From: Lachnospiraceae bacterium
GTDB lineage: Bacteria > Bacillota > Clostridia > Lachnospirales > Lachnospiraceae
Direction: 5' to 3'
DNA: 64,000 nucleotides
Assembly: GCA_029067085.1 (NCBI GenBank)
Contig: JAIEFE010000018.1
Coordinates: forward strand, 172,374 to 236,373
The position numbers were made by a program, and so were the translations under genes. The notes beneath the pieces are model-generated. The model worked only from the letters and a program-made list of their open reading frames with translations, searched no databases and was not told the origin of the DNA. Below, piece by piece: positions 16,331-24,791 of this stretch. Numbering within the stretch: the first letter of the stretch is position 1; every line of letters begins with the position of its first letter.

Positions 16331-17406
16331 TCTTTTTCCTCCTCGTTTTCTAACCGTTTTTTTACTTTACGCATAATCTTGCATGCTATCAAATTTGCCA
16401 GATAGCTGTCACATCTATCCAATAGCAGTCTCCTGACTTCCCCAACAAGCAGGCATCCTGCCAGAATAGCCGCTACAACTCCCGCAAGCATCATAAAGCC
16501 CAAGATTCCTTTTGCGCCATGAAATCCGTTGTCAAACAGCAGTTTCATAACTACTGAAACGACAGCGTCATTCAATGCAAAGACCGCAAAAACACTGCCC
16601 GCCACCCGGTTGATACTGCCCGATTGAACCTTTACTTCTTTAAACAGATAAAACAGGATCACAGCCATTGTGAGATTCGTAATGCTGTTATCCTTACACA
16701 GATGGTGATAAATTCCACCGATCTGAATGGGAATCTCGTGGGAAACCCCGTTTAAGATCCAAAGAATCACAAAGAGTACCGCAGATTTTGCGGAAATCTT
16801 CACATCCCGGTACATCCTTATATATCTGCCGATCATATATATCATGATCATATGCACAAGTCCCTTACCGTTATCGGGAATAATCTCAAAATAGAACATC
16901 GTCGGCAGAACACTGAACAGGACCAAAAGCAGCAAAAGCAGTCTCTGAAACGCTTCTTTACTAAGCTGTTCGATAAATTTCTGGATATACCCACTGAAAA
17001 AGAGCAGACATACATAACAGGAATAAAACCAGTATTTTCTTGTAATAAACGGTAAAAAGGACTTCACCAGCTGCTCCAGCAGCGCCGCTCCCTGCATCTG
17101 ATCCGGTGTCACAACACACAGGAGAATCGTTTCCGCCAGAGAATAGGTTATCATCATACATTCCATCCTGACAAATTTTCCGATGTCAGGTTTCATACCA
17201 TAATAACCGGAGATCAGCATAAAACAGGTCACGCCGATATTACAAATGCCATTTACCATACCGTTATAGAAAAACGCGCTGCTCCCGCTGACGAACCGAA
17301 ACAAATACATGTTTGCATGAATAAATACGATCATAAACATCGCGAGGATGCGCAATAATTCAAAATTGGAATTTCTGGCAGATTTTTGGACCGTTATCTT
17401 TTCCAA
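16327..17406 (-). CDS. Acyltransferase family 3 membrane protein
   Basis: A 359-aa integral membrane protein with about ten hydrophobic segments. The N-terminus [23 protein letters not shown] has the acyltransferase-3 pattern in which an arginine and a histidine near the end of helix 1 act in catalysis. Members O-acetylate or acylate surface sugars and peptidoglycan. The start is a TTG at 17406 preceded by AGAGGAAATATTTA; no ATG with a better site is available. The stop overlaps the hydratase start by four bases, an odd functional pairing that may be accidental and derived from the duplication described for the remnant upstream. Confidence 0.8.
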   Translation of the reverse strand: MEKITVQKSARNSNFELLRILAMFMIVFIHANMYLFRFVSGSSAFFYNGMVNGICNIGVTCFMLISGYYGMKPDIGKFVRMECMMITYSLAETILLCVVTPDQMQGAALLEQLVKSFLPFITRKYWFYSCYVCLLFFSGYIQKFIEQLSKEAFQRLLLLLLVLFSVLPTMFYFEIIPDNGKGLVHMIMIYMIGRYIRMYRDVKISAKSAVLFVILWILNGVSHEIPIQIGGIYHHLCKDNSITNLTMAVILFYLFKEVKVQSGSINRVAGSVFAVFALNDAVVSVVMKLLFDNGFHGAKGILGFMMLAGVVAAILAGCLLVGEVRRLLLDRCDSYLANLIACKIMRKVKKRLENEEEKE

Positions 17407-17439
17407 TAAATATTTCCTCTGTTTCCTTGGTCAAATTTG

Positions 17440-17515
17440 ACTGTACCAGTCAATTTTTTCTGTTATAATGAATCAAACAGCCATTAAGAATAATCTGTGC
17501 TGACTTGGCAGGATT
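17440..17515 (-). pseudogene. Remnant of a second hydratase gene (3' end only)
   Basis: The minus strand encodes AQIILNGCLIHYNRKN followed by a stop, matching the hydratase C-terminus [16 protein letters not shown] at 14033. Similarity continues past the stop into the dyad TTGACTnnnnnAGTCAA and a following AAATT. Only about 25 codons remain recognisable; upstream the frame hits a TGA. Confidence 0.65.
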
Positions 17516-17591
17516 CCAAATCTTATTATATAGGATGCGGATTGGTCATGCAATATCAGAATGGACAAGAAATACTCTTTGATGGTTATGT

Positions 17592-17620
17592 TTGATTGCA
17601 GAGAGCGGTCACAGTATGAT
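17592..17620 (+). promoter_or_regulatory. Sigma-A promoter of the MCP-PilZ gene
   Basis: TTGATT (17592-17597) and TATGAT (17615-17620), 17-bp spacing, about 110 bp before the start codon. With the hydratase remnant this accounts for most of the 325-bp gap 17407-17731. Confidence 0.65.
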
Positions 17621-17731
17621 ATATTTATAATGTGCAATTCAGTACTTATTCCTGTTTTTCACGAAGCTCTTACGCCGGGACAGACATGGACATAAGTCAA
17701 CCACACGAAATATGAGATCAGAGGTATCCGC

Positions 17732-19339
17732 ATGATAAAATTATTTTCCGGAAGCGCTAAATCAGAGAAGACCGCAGAACAGAGCAAGAATATTGATGTT
17801 ATCCTGTCCACCGTGGAAGAAGTAAAATCCGCCAGCACGGAGATCGTAAACGAAGTAACGGTGGTTCGCGACCTCGCTGATGAAAACAAGCACAGTGCAA
17901 ACACTGTGGTGAACAATATGGAAGAACTGACCGGACAGAACGCCGTCCTTTCCGAAAAGACCGATTCTTCCATAAGTATGACCAGCGATATCCAAAGGCA
18001 GGTGGAAAATATCGCCTCCATGATCTCGCAGATGGTTCTGCTGGTAAATGAAACCAACACCCATGCGGGGGACAGTTCCCGGGAACTGGCGGAGGTAGTG
18101 AAATCCACCCATACCATGGCAGACCTCTCCAACGATGTAAGCCAAATCGTAAATGAGTTCTCGGAAGAGTTCGAGAGAGTAAAGAATGAGACTGTCTCCA
18201 TTGAAGGCATCACCTCCCAGACTAATCTGCTCTCCCTGAATGCATCGATAGAAGCTGCCCGGGCAGGAGATGCCGGCCGCGGTTTTGCTGTGGTAGCTGA
18301 TGAGATCCGCAAGTTAAGCGATGAGACAAAACTTTCCTCCACGCGCATCATGAGCGCTCTGAATCATCTGGCAGAAACCTCCGCAAAGATGACGGATGGC
18401 ATTGCCAAGGTCATCGAGATCATTCAGCTGAATCTGGAAAAAATTACGGAAGTAAACGCCAGCGTAGTCAGTATTTCAGACGATTCGCAAAAATTGAACA
18501 GCAATATTTCCCTCATTGACATTGCCGTAAAGGAAGTAGAACAATCCAATCGGAATATGGTGGATAACATGCAGCAGATGTCTGATGCTATGTCCGTGAT
18601 GAGCGATTATGTGGAGAATGCTTCCGACAATGCCAAGAGTATGCTGCAAAAATATGAGCAGACTACCGAAAATGTAGGAAAAATCGAAGCTTCCGTGGGC
18701 AATCTTGTCGTGCGGCTGGGTGACAGCGGCTTCATGGGCATTCAGGATGCCAAACCGGGCAGCAAGGTCTCTATCATCGCACTGGACAAAGAAGGCGTGC
18801 CCGACAAGGAATATTATGGTCAGGTAGTGCGCCAGCAAGGGTCTGAGGCCGTGGTGGATATCCGCCCCAAGACGATCCCGAAAAGCGCGGGCGCACCCGC
18901 ACAGTTCCATCTGCAGATGATCCTGGGCAACGTTCTGTACCACTGGACCGACGTTACCGTCTCTGAACTGACGGAAGGCGGGGTTCCCTATTATCGGGTA
19001 GTGGCAAACGCCAACCCCAAGGTAATGAAACGCAAGAAGAACCCGCGTCTGGAAATCCATTGTTCCTGTGAGATATCCATTGACGGCAGCCCGAAGACAT
19101 ATCGCGGCAAAATGCTGGATATCAGCGCCAACGGAATGGCATTTACCTCGACGGATCCCGTCTTTGAAACGGCGGAAAAGAAGATGATAACCGTCACCAT
19201 CCCCGAACTTCCGATTCCGAAGGCCCGCACGATACAGGCACACATCATGCGTTGTAAAAAAGGCAGCAATGAATATATTTTAGGCTGTCGGCTTTCAGAA
19301 AATAATCTGGCGATCCAGCAATATATTGAGACAAAATAA
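17732..19339 (+). CDS. Soluble methyl-accepting chemotaxis protein fused to PilZ domain
   Basis: A 535-aa cytoplasmic chemoreceptor with no membrane helix. Residues about 10-330 are the coiled-coil MCP signalling domain; the hairpin tip, where CheA and CheW bind, is [20 protein letters not shown] followed by [12 protein letters not shown]. After residue 335 comes a YcgR-like N domain ([13 protein letters not shown]...YYGQVVRQ) and then a PilZ domain (about 435-530) with RKKNPR and DISANGM, corresponding to the RxxxR and D/NxSxxG c-di-GMP contacts, although the arginine spacing is one longer. I infer that c-di-GMP level feeds into chemotaxis. AGAGGT precedes the ATG. Monocistronic, ending in a clear terminator. 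Confidence 0.88.
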   Translation: MIKLFSGSAKSEKTAEQSKNIDVILSTVEEVKSASTEIVNEVTVVRDLADENKHSANTVVNNMEELTGQNAVLSEKTDSSISMTSDIQRQVENIASMISQMVLLVNETNTHAGDSSRELAEVVKSTHTMADLSNDVSQIVNEFSEEFERVKNETVSIEGITSQTNLLSLNASIEAARAGDAGRGFAVVADEIRKLSDETKLSSTRIMSALNHLAETSAKMTDGIAKVIEIIQLNLEKITEVNASVVSISDDSQKLNSNISLIDIAVKEVEQSNRNMVDNMQQMSDAMSVMSDYVENASDNAKSMLQKYEQTTENVGKIEASVGNLVVRLGDSGFMGIQDAKPGSKVSIIALDKEGVPDKEYYGQVVRQQGSEAVVDIRPKTIPKSAGAPAQFHLQMILGNVLYHWTDVTVSELTEGGVPYYRVVANANPKVMKRKKNPRLEIHCSCEISIDGSPKTYRGKMLDISANGMAFTSTDPVFETAEKKMITVTIPELPIPKARTIQAHIMRCKKGSNEYILGCRLSENNLAIQQYIETK

Positions 19340-19364
19340 AAAATCGAGTAATCTCGATTTTTTA
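19338..19364 (+). terminator. Bidirectional terminator after MCP-PilZ
   Basis: AAAAAATCGAG, loop TAAT, CTCGATTTTTT: an 11-bp perfect stem with T tracts on both strands, lying between the convergent MCP-PilZ and hflX genes. Confidence 0.85.
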
Positions 19365-19407
19365 TTTTATAAAAGGATTAAATAGAAACTTATCTATTAT
19401 ATGTGTA

Positions 19408-20721
19408 CTATTCAGTCAGATATCCCCTGTAATACTCATAATCCTGCACCCTGCAGTTCACCCGCAGCCGCACTCCTTCTTCCAGATACTCTGTCTTGTA
19501 CACCACCCCGTTTTCATTGAGATAGGAGACCGCCCTGCCGTCCGTGTAAGGAATCAGCAAAGTACACTCTTTATAGCCGTCGGACAGCTTTTTCTCGACC
19601 AGACGAATCAGCTCCTCCATTCCGATCCGTTCCTTCGCAGACAGATAGATGCTATTCTCCGACATGATGGGCAGATGCGTCTGTAGCTGTTCCGGCTCAA
19701 CGCCTGCCAGTCCCGGTATGTCATCAGGATGGACGAGATCGGCTTTGTTATATACATAGAGCATGGGAATACCGTCGGCTCCCAGCTCTTTCAGCGTGCG
19801 GTTCGTGACCGCGATCTGCTCCCTGTAATGCGGATCACTGTAATCTACTACCTGCAGAAGAACATCCGCTTCTCTCGCCTCCTCCAGTGTGGAATGAAAT
19901 GCCTCCACCAGATTATGAGGCAGTTTATGGATAAATCCCACCGTATCCGATAACAGAAAAGCATGATGATTCTCCGGCTCAATCTTACGCACAGTTGTGT
20001 CCAGCGTGGCAAAGAGCATATCCTTCTCCATCACCTTCTTCTCCTCCACGTCTATCTCGTCGCTTCCGTATAAGTCCAACATCGCATTCATCAGCGTTGA
20101 CTTGCCGGCATTGGTATAACCCACCAGCGCCACCCGCGGCATACCCGATCCCGCGCGGCGTTTGCGCTGTGTCATACGCTCCGAGCTCACTTCCTTTAAT
20201 TCCCGACGAAGCTCTGTCAATCGATGCTCCAGAACTCTTCTGTCCAGCTCCAGCTTCTTCTCGCCTGCACCCTTGTTACTCAGGGCGCCGCTTCCTCCGC
20301 CCTGTCTGCTGAGGGCAGCATGAAGCCCTACCAGCCTGGGCAGCATGTACTGCAGACTCGCCACCTCCACCTGCAGCTTCGCCTCCCGCGACCTCGCTCT
20401 GCTCGCAAAAATATCCAGAATCAATGTACTTCTGTCCAAAACCGGTTTGTCCAGACGCTCCTGCAGATTGCGGAGCTGCATCGGCGACAGGGAATTGTCA
20501 AATATTATGACATCTGCGTCACATTTCAATGCAAGTTCTTTGACTTCCTCCACCTTGCCGGTGCCGATATAGAACGCCTTGTGCACCGCCTCCAGCGTCT
20601 GACAGGCACTTCCCGCCACCTCCATATCACAGGCCTCCGCCAGCGCTCCAAGTTCCTCCAGCGAAAGCAGATAATCTTCTCCGTTGTTTAAATTGACTCC
20701 TACTAAAAATGCTTTTTCCAT
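19408..20721 (-). CDS. hflX: Ribosome-associated GTPase HflX
   Basis: A 437-aa GTPase that binds the 50S subunit and splits stalled or stressed ribosomes. The N-terminal domain ends with the family GGxGxxG-like glycine segment RQGGGSGALSNKGAGEKKLE. The G domain shows G1 GYTNAGKST, G3 DTVGFI, and G4 NKAD. Length fits bacterial HflX (about 420-440). AAAGGAG precedes the ATG. It lies directly downstream (23 bp) of the Erm methyltransferase gene in the same direction, and HflX-type proteins are linked to macrolide/lincosamide tolerance in several Gram-positives, so cotranscription with erm would make sense. Confidence 0.95.
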   Translation of the reverse strand: MEKAFLVGVNLNNGEDYLLSLEELGALAEACDMEVAGSACQTLEAVHKAFYIGTGKVEEVKELALKCDADVIIFDNSLSPMQLRNLQERLDKPVLDRSTLILDIFASRARSREAKLQVEVASLQYMLPRLVGLHAALSRQGGGSGALSNKGAGEKKLELDRRVLEHRLTELRRELKEVSSERMTQRKRRAGSGMPRVALVGYTNAGKSTLMNAMLDLYGSDEIDVEEKKVMEKDMLFATLDTTVRKIEPENHHAFLLSDTVGFIHKLPHNLVEAFHSTLEEAREADVLLQVVDYSDPHYREQIAVTNRTLKELGADGIPMLYVYNKADLVHPDDIPGLAGVEPEQLQTHLPIMSENSIYLSAKERIGMEELIRLVEKKLSDGYKECTLLIPYTDGRAVSYLNENGVVYKTEYLEEGVRLRVNCRVQDYEYYRGYLTE

Positions 20722-20744
20722 ATATCAAAACTCCTTTCAGTTTT

Positions 20745-21524
20745 TTATTCCCTCCCCATTTTCCGATAACATCGGAATAAGCAAAGCCACTGGATGTAGA
20801 GCGTGACGCCGTCTTCATGCGCGTGGGGCAGTCCTGCTTGCTTCAGCGCTGTCGCCACCTGCCTTTTGGTAAGCGGTCCGCCCTTCCCGCATATGCCGTA
20901 TTTCATCGACCGCTCAATGAATTTCTGAAATGCATAGTACTCGTTTCTGCCAAGATCCGGCGCAGCTTTCTTTGCAAAATGCACCAGCACAGAATCGACT
21001 CCCGGCATCGGGTGAAAATCTTCCCTGCGAAAATGGTACCTGATCTTTATATCCCAATTTACCTTGAGCAGCAGAGATTTCTTTGTCTCTTTTGGCAGCC
21101 CCGCAAACCGCTTCGCCGCCCCTTTCTCCATCACCAGCCAGATATCCGTCGGCGGATTCGGCGCCTGTGTCAGCTTATTAATGATCTGTGTCGTGATGGA
21201 ATATGGGATATTTGCGAAAACCTTGTAAGTCCCCTTTGTCGGCAGATCATATTTCAGGAAATCCCCATATATCAACTTTAAATTGGAATACTTTGCAAGT
21301 CGTTTCCCTGCGCTGTCATATAGTTTTCGGTCAAGCTCCACCGAGCATACCATACCGGCTCTCCGGCACAGTTCTTCCGTCAGATGCCCCTTTCCGGTTC
21401 CTATTTCAAAAACCGTATCCTTTGCATGAAAATCTGCCAAGCCTATGATCCTGTGAATCAGTTTTGCATTTGTAATAAAATTCTGTGAATCTGATAGGTT
21501 CTGATACCTCCTGCTTTTTTGCAT
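20745..21524 (-). CDS. erm: Erm-type 23S rRNA adenine N6-methyltransferase
   Basis: 259 aa from the ATG at 21524, which has AAGGAGG 6 bases upstream; the track's 66 extra residues are leader RNA. The SAM-binding motif I is EIGTGKGHLT (about residue 40), motif II includes SVELD, and the catalytic motif IV is NIPY. The FHPMPGVDSVLVHF segment and the C-terminal end with YIQWLCLF point to Erm enzymes and away from the housekeeping dimethyltransferase KsgA. Erm methylates A2058 and gives macrolide-lincosamide-streptogramin resistance. Regulation by leader-peptide attenuation is supported by the upstream sequence. Which Erm class it belongs to cannot be said here. Confidence 0.87.
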   Translation of the reverse strand: MQKSRRYQNLSDSQNFITNAKLIHRIIGLADFHAKDTVFEIGTGKGHLTEELCRRAGMVCSVELDRKLYDSAGKRLAKYSNLKLIYGDFLKYDLPTKGTYKVFANIPYSITTQIINKLTQAPNPPTDIWLVMEKGAAKRFAGLPKETKKSLLLKVNWDIKIRYHFRREDFHPMPGVDSVLVHFAKKAAPDLGRNEYYAFQKFIERSMKYGICGKGGPLTKRQVATALKQAGLPHAHEDGVTLYIQWLCLFRCYRKMGRE

Positions 21525-21554
21525 AGCGTGCCTCCTTCTTATTGTGTACTCCGC

Positions 21555-21572
21555 GATCCGGACCAAACCGGA
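21555..21572 (-). promoter_or_regulatory. Hairpin just upstream of the erm ribosome binding site
   Basis: ATCCGG-TTTGGT-CCGGAT, a perfect 6-bp stem without a T tract, lies about 20 bases before the erm AAGGAGG. It may be an alternative-pairing element of the attenuator. Confidence 0.45.
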
Positions 21573-21595
21573 TACTTTCCGCAATGAAAAGGCAA

Positions 21596-21636
21596 TAAAA
21601 AAGCAGGCACAATTCCATAAACAGAATTTTCCTGCT
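21596..21636 (-). terminator. Attenuator terminator in the erm leader
   Basis: AGCAGG and CCTGCT enclose an inner AATTC/GAATT stem, followed by TTTTTT on the minus strand. It lies 72 bp before the erm start codon, between leader peptide and erm, so it fits a conditional terminator. Confidence 0.75.
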
Positions 21637-21720
21637 GAAACGATACTACAAAGCAAGCGGCACAGATCTGACCTCTGCCCTATCTGTCCGGTAAGCACGT
21701 GATAATTTTTATTCGCACGC

Positions 21721-21745
21721 AAAAAAATCCCACTTATATGAGACT
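21721..21745 (-). terminator. First terminator-like hairpin in the erm leader
   Basis: TCTCA-TATAAG-TGGGA followed by seven T on the minus strand, beginning about 17 bases after the leader-peptide stop codon. The stem is short (5 bp with one wobble, extendable by A-T and G-T pairs). Confidence 0.5.
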
Positions 21746-21759
21746 ATATATCTGCTTTT

Positions 21760-21807
21760 TTACTGCCCCTGTATACGGGTGCGAGCACAGCGAATAATAA
21801 TTCCCAC
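21760..21807 (-). CDS. Erm leader peptide (15 aa)
   Basis: A GTG at 21807 opens the reading frame MGIIIRCARTRIQGQ and a TAA ends it at 21760. AAAGGTGG is placed 7 bases before the GTG, an excellent translation start, and a sigma-A promoter lies upstream. Residues 9-11 are R-T-R, the +x+ pattern at which macrolide-bound ribosomes stall, as in the ErmD leader. Stalling there would change pairing of the downstream RNA and prevent the terminators from forming, turning on erm. The sequence is direct; the mechanism is inference from known Erm leaders. Too short for the ORF track. Confidence 0.75.
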   Translation of the reverse strand: MGIIIRCARTRIQGQ

Positions 21808-21851
21808 GCTAGAGCCACCTTTCTTCTTTGTATTTCTTTATGAATACGCTA

Positions 21852-21881
21852 ACTATAACATAGATGTTACCGGGTTGTCAA
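21852..21881 (-). promoter_or_regulatory. Sigma-A promoter of the erm leader
   Basis: TTGACA (21881-21876) and TATAGT (21857-21852), 18-bp spacing. It overlaps the last codons of the upstream ABC permease gene, so erm can be transcribed apart from the exporter genes. Confidence 0.75.
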
Positions 21882-22526
21882 TTTGAATCTCGCTGCTGCA
21901 TGGCCCCTCTTTCTGCAAACGCCCAAAGTAATGGCCATCAAAGCAACTGCTCCGAAAATCAGCCATCCGCTCTCATCAAATCTGCCCAGATAGCTCATCG
22001 GAAACAGAAAAAATTTTCCCACTTTATCTTTCATCCCATAATTAGCCAGATAATAAAGCATTGCCGCCATATATCCCACCGTAACATTGTTCGTAATACC
22101 TGCTGCCGCGAAACCGACTGCTCCCAGCAACCATGCGCTTGCGACGCCGCCGATCAGATGCTGCACCGTTACCTGACTTTCACATACTTTCATTAGCGAA
22201 ATAAAAAAAGTGATCAAAAGGATCATTGCCGCCACAGAATACAGAATCCGAATCAGCAAAATATTGAAATAATTGATCTTCTTTGAACAGACAACATCTC
22301 TGATATTATCATCCTGCTCCGGCAGGAAAATCGGGACAAGCAGCGTGACACCAATGAAACAAAGCAAAAATTCGATCGGTCTCGCCGCCTCAATGCCTTG
22401 CAGGGAAGTAATGTTAAACATCACCAATGTCAGGATCAACACTCCCAAAGCGGAGGCAAACGGCATAAGAAAATTATACTTTAAATTTACGCCGATTATT
22501 TTTCCATAGATTTCTTTTTCCATCAT
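21867..22526 (-). CDS. ABC-2 type exporter membrane subunit
   Basis: 219 aa with six hydrophobic segments (for example NFLMPFASALGVLILTLVMF, IEFLLCFIGVTLLVPIFLP, WLIFGAVALMAITLGV). It fits the small membrane subunits of ABC-2 exporters. I start at the ATGATG at 22526, preceded by AAAGGA; the track start at 22556 lacks a site. The gene begins within the end of the upstream permease gene (53-bp overlap), so the two are tightly coupled and both probably pair with the ATPase encoded at 23770. Transported compound unknown; an antimicrobial peptide or antibiotic is likely from the context. Confidence 0.78.
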   Translation of the reverse strand: MMEKEIYGKIIGVNLKYNFLMPFASALGVLILTLVMFNITSLQGIEAARPIEFLLCFIGVTLLVPIFLPEQDDNIRDVVCSKKINYFNILLIRILYSVAAMILLITFFISLMKVCESQVTVQHLIGGVASAWLLGAVGFAAAGITNNVTVGYMAAMLYYLANYGMKDKVGKFFLFPMSYLGRFDESGWLIFGAVALMAITLGVCRKRGHAAARFKLTTR

Positions 22527-23736
22527 AATTTCCTTTCCTCGCCTTCTCATATACAAATATCACCAATCCGATTAAAATAATCGACAAAATAAAATATCCT
22601 GTTCTGTTCCAGATAAAATCATGAAACTGTTCCCGGAAAAGCCTCGTTTTTCCTAAATTGTTATGGCGGATAACTAATGTATATTTTGTAATGCTCCCGG
22701 TAAGCTCATTCTTCCCCAATGCGACATACCACCAGACACCCTGCACAAAGATAGCCAGAAGCGGCGAGAGCAGCTCAGATATCAATGCTCCCACGCTGAC
22801 TACGATCGTAATACTCGGAAGCAGCCACATGATCACCAAACCGGCAGCTTCTCCAAAATAGATATTTTTTTCAGGATAAAGGTTATGCAGCCCCATCATG
22901 ACATGGAAGAAAGTCAATGCCACGGGCACGGCCATGCAGCAGACCAGTGCCAGATATCTTGTGATGATCAGCTTTGCCGAAGAAATTTTCCGGCTGTAGA
23001 TCAACTGCTCCATCCGGCTCCTTTTATCCATCTGCCAGAGTCCCACACACACAAATATCGGTATGATCGCCAGATCGATTCCCAGATAGTCACAATAAAG
23101 CCGCATATATGCTTTTGCAAAATTATGTTCATCCATCAGTTCTTCATATTCTGTAAGTGCATCTTCATATGTCATAGGAACCGTGGAAAAATTACTTACC
23201 AGATATTTTTCACTGTATTTAGATCCTTTCCCGATGATCTCGTCCGCCTGCGTCATTAATTCTTTAAAATGCTCATAGGAAATATCTTCTGACAAATGAT
23301 ATTCCGGAAGCACCTTATCCTTATAAGCCATTATCATATTTCCGTTTTCATCCGTCTGCCCATAGTATCCTCCCGCTTCATATTCTGTGAAATGATCCAA
23401 TTCTGACTTGGTAATATCCGTCAACTCTTCGATAATCTCTGCAATTTTGACAGTATCGCTTTCCTTTAACTTGACTTCTTTATAAAACATAAACGGATAA
23501 GCGGTATAACTTCCTGCCAGATATTCCGAAATAAGACTTTCCACAGCGGCTGGCATTAATACTTCCGGCACCTCTTTTTCAATACTTCCATAATAGCTAT
23601 TTTCCGGTGACGGCCGCCTGATCGGGGCGTCCAGCTCTGTTGCAAATTGTGAGACATACATTGCAAAAATGACTGCCGCATATAGTACGAACGTCAGGGA
23701 GCATATTGTTTTCTTACATTCTTTTAAAAATAACAT
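22474..23736 (-). CDS. ABC exporter permease with large extracytoplasmic domain
   Basis: A 420-aa permease. One N-terminal helix (CSLTFVLYAAVIFAMYVSQF) is followed by an acidic extracytoplasmic region of about 180 residues, then five to six further helices from about residue 225 and a basic C-terminal tail. This layout occurs in ABC permeases of peptide-sensing and detoxification modules, but the sequence is not the BceB (FtsX-like, ten-helix) type. It lies between the ATPase and the smaller permease in one run of minus-strand genes. The start has no strong ribosome binding site, only a GAGAGGAG stretch some distance upstream. Confidence 0.78.
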   Translation of the reverse strand: MLFLKECKKTICSLTFVLYAAVIFAMYVSQFATELDAPIRRPSPENSYYGSIEKEVPEVLMPAAVESLISEYLAGSYTAYPFMFYKEVKLKESDTVKIAEIIEELTDITKSELDHFTEYEAGGYYGQTDENGNMIMAYKDKVLPEYHLSEDISYEHFKELMTQADEIIGKGSKYSEKYLVSNFSTVPMTYEDALTEYEELMDEHNFAKAYMRLYCDYLGIDLAIIPIFVCVGLWQMDKRSRMEQLIYSRKISSAKLIITRYLALVCCMAVPVALTFFHVMMGLHNLYPEKNIYFGEAAGLVIMWLLPSITIVVSVGALISELLSPLLAIFVQGVWWYVALGKNELTGSITKYTLVIRHNNLGKTRLFREQFHDFIWNRTGYFILSIILIGLVIFVYEKARKGNYDGKRNLWKNNRRKFKV

Positions 23737-23769
23737 GATAATCTTTAAACTCCTCTCCGAGTGTTCTAT

Positions 23770-24663
23770 CTAATCTTCTTCATTCAAACTGCACCCGTTC
23801 TGGTACAGGCAATACATATAGGCATCCTCGCAGTTGGGTTCTGTTTCCGTACCATAAATCTTTTCCGGCCTTTTGTCAGAAATAAACCGAATGTTGATAT
23901 TTTCACCCTGCTTCAGCATACCGATCACGATATAAGCTGCCTTCACTTCTCCCAACTGCTGTTTATTAACATTCGCCGTATATACCTTTCCTCTGGCATT
24001 TTCGAGTAGTTTGCTCACCGTTCCTCTCCACAGGATCTCACCTTCATTCATAATGGCAATGTTTTCACAGGTTGCCTCGATATCTCCTACTATATGCGTC
24101 GATAAGATCACAATTCTTTCTTCCGCCACTTCACATAGAAGATTGCGGAAACGGATTCTCTCTTCCGGATCAAGTCCCGCTGTCGGTTCATCGACGATCA
24201 AAACTCCGGGATCATGCAAAAGAGCCTGCGCGATTCCCAACCGTCTTTTCATGCCGCCCGACAGCTTTTTGACCTTCGTGTGCATCTGCTCATTCAAATT
24301 TACTTTCTTGATGAGTAACTCTATCCTCTCTTTTCTATCTCTTTTTGCCATTCCGGAAAGGGTTCCCAAATAATCCAGACACTCATACACCGTCATCAGC
24401 GGATACATGGAAAAATCCTGCGGCAGATAGCCGATCATGCCCCGGATTTCTTTCGCGTTTTCAATGGGAACGCCGCACACACGGATTTCTCCCGACTGTT
24501 TTCCGAGAAGCGTCGCCAACGTTTTCATAAGTGTTGTCTTACCTGCCCCGTTCCTCCCAAGCAGCCCGAACATTCCCTGCGGAATGACCAGATCCACATC
24601 TTTCAGTGCATGTTTCTTTCCGTAAAATTTATTTACCTGACTGATCTTGATCTCGTTTTCCAT
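23770..24663 (-). CDS. ABC exporter ATP-binding protein
   Basis: 297 aa from the ATG at 24663, after AAAGGAG; a GTG two codons upstream is an alternative. All nucleotide-binding motifs are intact: Walker A GRNGAGKTT, Q-loop LPQDFS, signature LSGGM, Walker B VLIVDEPTAGLD, and switch histidine LSTHIV. The C-terminal 80 residues are a typical variable domain of ABC-2 exporter ATPases. It would power the two permeases encoded downstream. The operon follows the two-component genes, separated by 128 bp that contain a strong hairpin, so expression may be independently attenuated. Confidence 0.93.
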   Translation of the reverse strand: MENEIKISQVNKFYGKKHALKDVDLVIPQGMFGLLGRNGAGKTTLMKTLATLLGKQSGEIRVCGVPIENAKEIRGMIGYLPQDFSMYPLMTVYECLDYLGTLSGMAKRDRKERIELLIKKVNLNEQMHTKVKKLSGGMKRRLGIAQALLHDPGVLIVDEPTAGLDPEERIRFRNLLCEVAEERIVILSTHIVGDIEATCENIAIMNEGEILWRGTVSKLLENARGKVYTANVNKQQLGEVKAAYIVIGMLKQGENINIRFISDKRPEKIYGTETEPNCEDAYMYCLYQNGCSLNEED

Positions 24664-24694
24664 TGTCACAGATACTCCTTTCCTGACAGTAAAC

Positions 24695-24735
24695 CAAAAA
24701 TGGTACAGCGATACTCCTCTGATCACTGCACCATT
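24695..24735 (-). terminator. Hairpin between kinase gene and ABC operon
   Basis: AATGGTGCAGTGAT and ATCGCTGTACCATT form a 14-bp stem (two wobble or mismatch positions) with loop CAGAGGAGT, followed by TTTTT on the minus strand. It is either the terminator of the two-component operon or an attenuator for the exporter. Confidence 0.65.
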
Positions 24736-24791
24736 ATCATAAAAAACAATTTTCAATTTTTTATCAACTGTTTATTGATTATTTCTTAATT

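Noticed and set aside
18476-19243. 255-aa and 230-aa minus-strand ORFs inside the MCP-PilZ gene
   Set aside because: Shadows of a clearly coding plus-strand gene with intact domains.
21525-21722. 66-residue N-terminal extension of Erm in the ORF track
   Set aside because: It crosses the attenuator hairpins; the ATG at 21524 has AAGGAGG and the family start.
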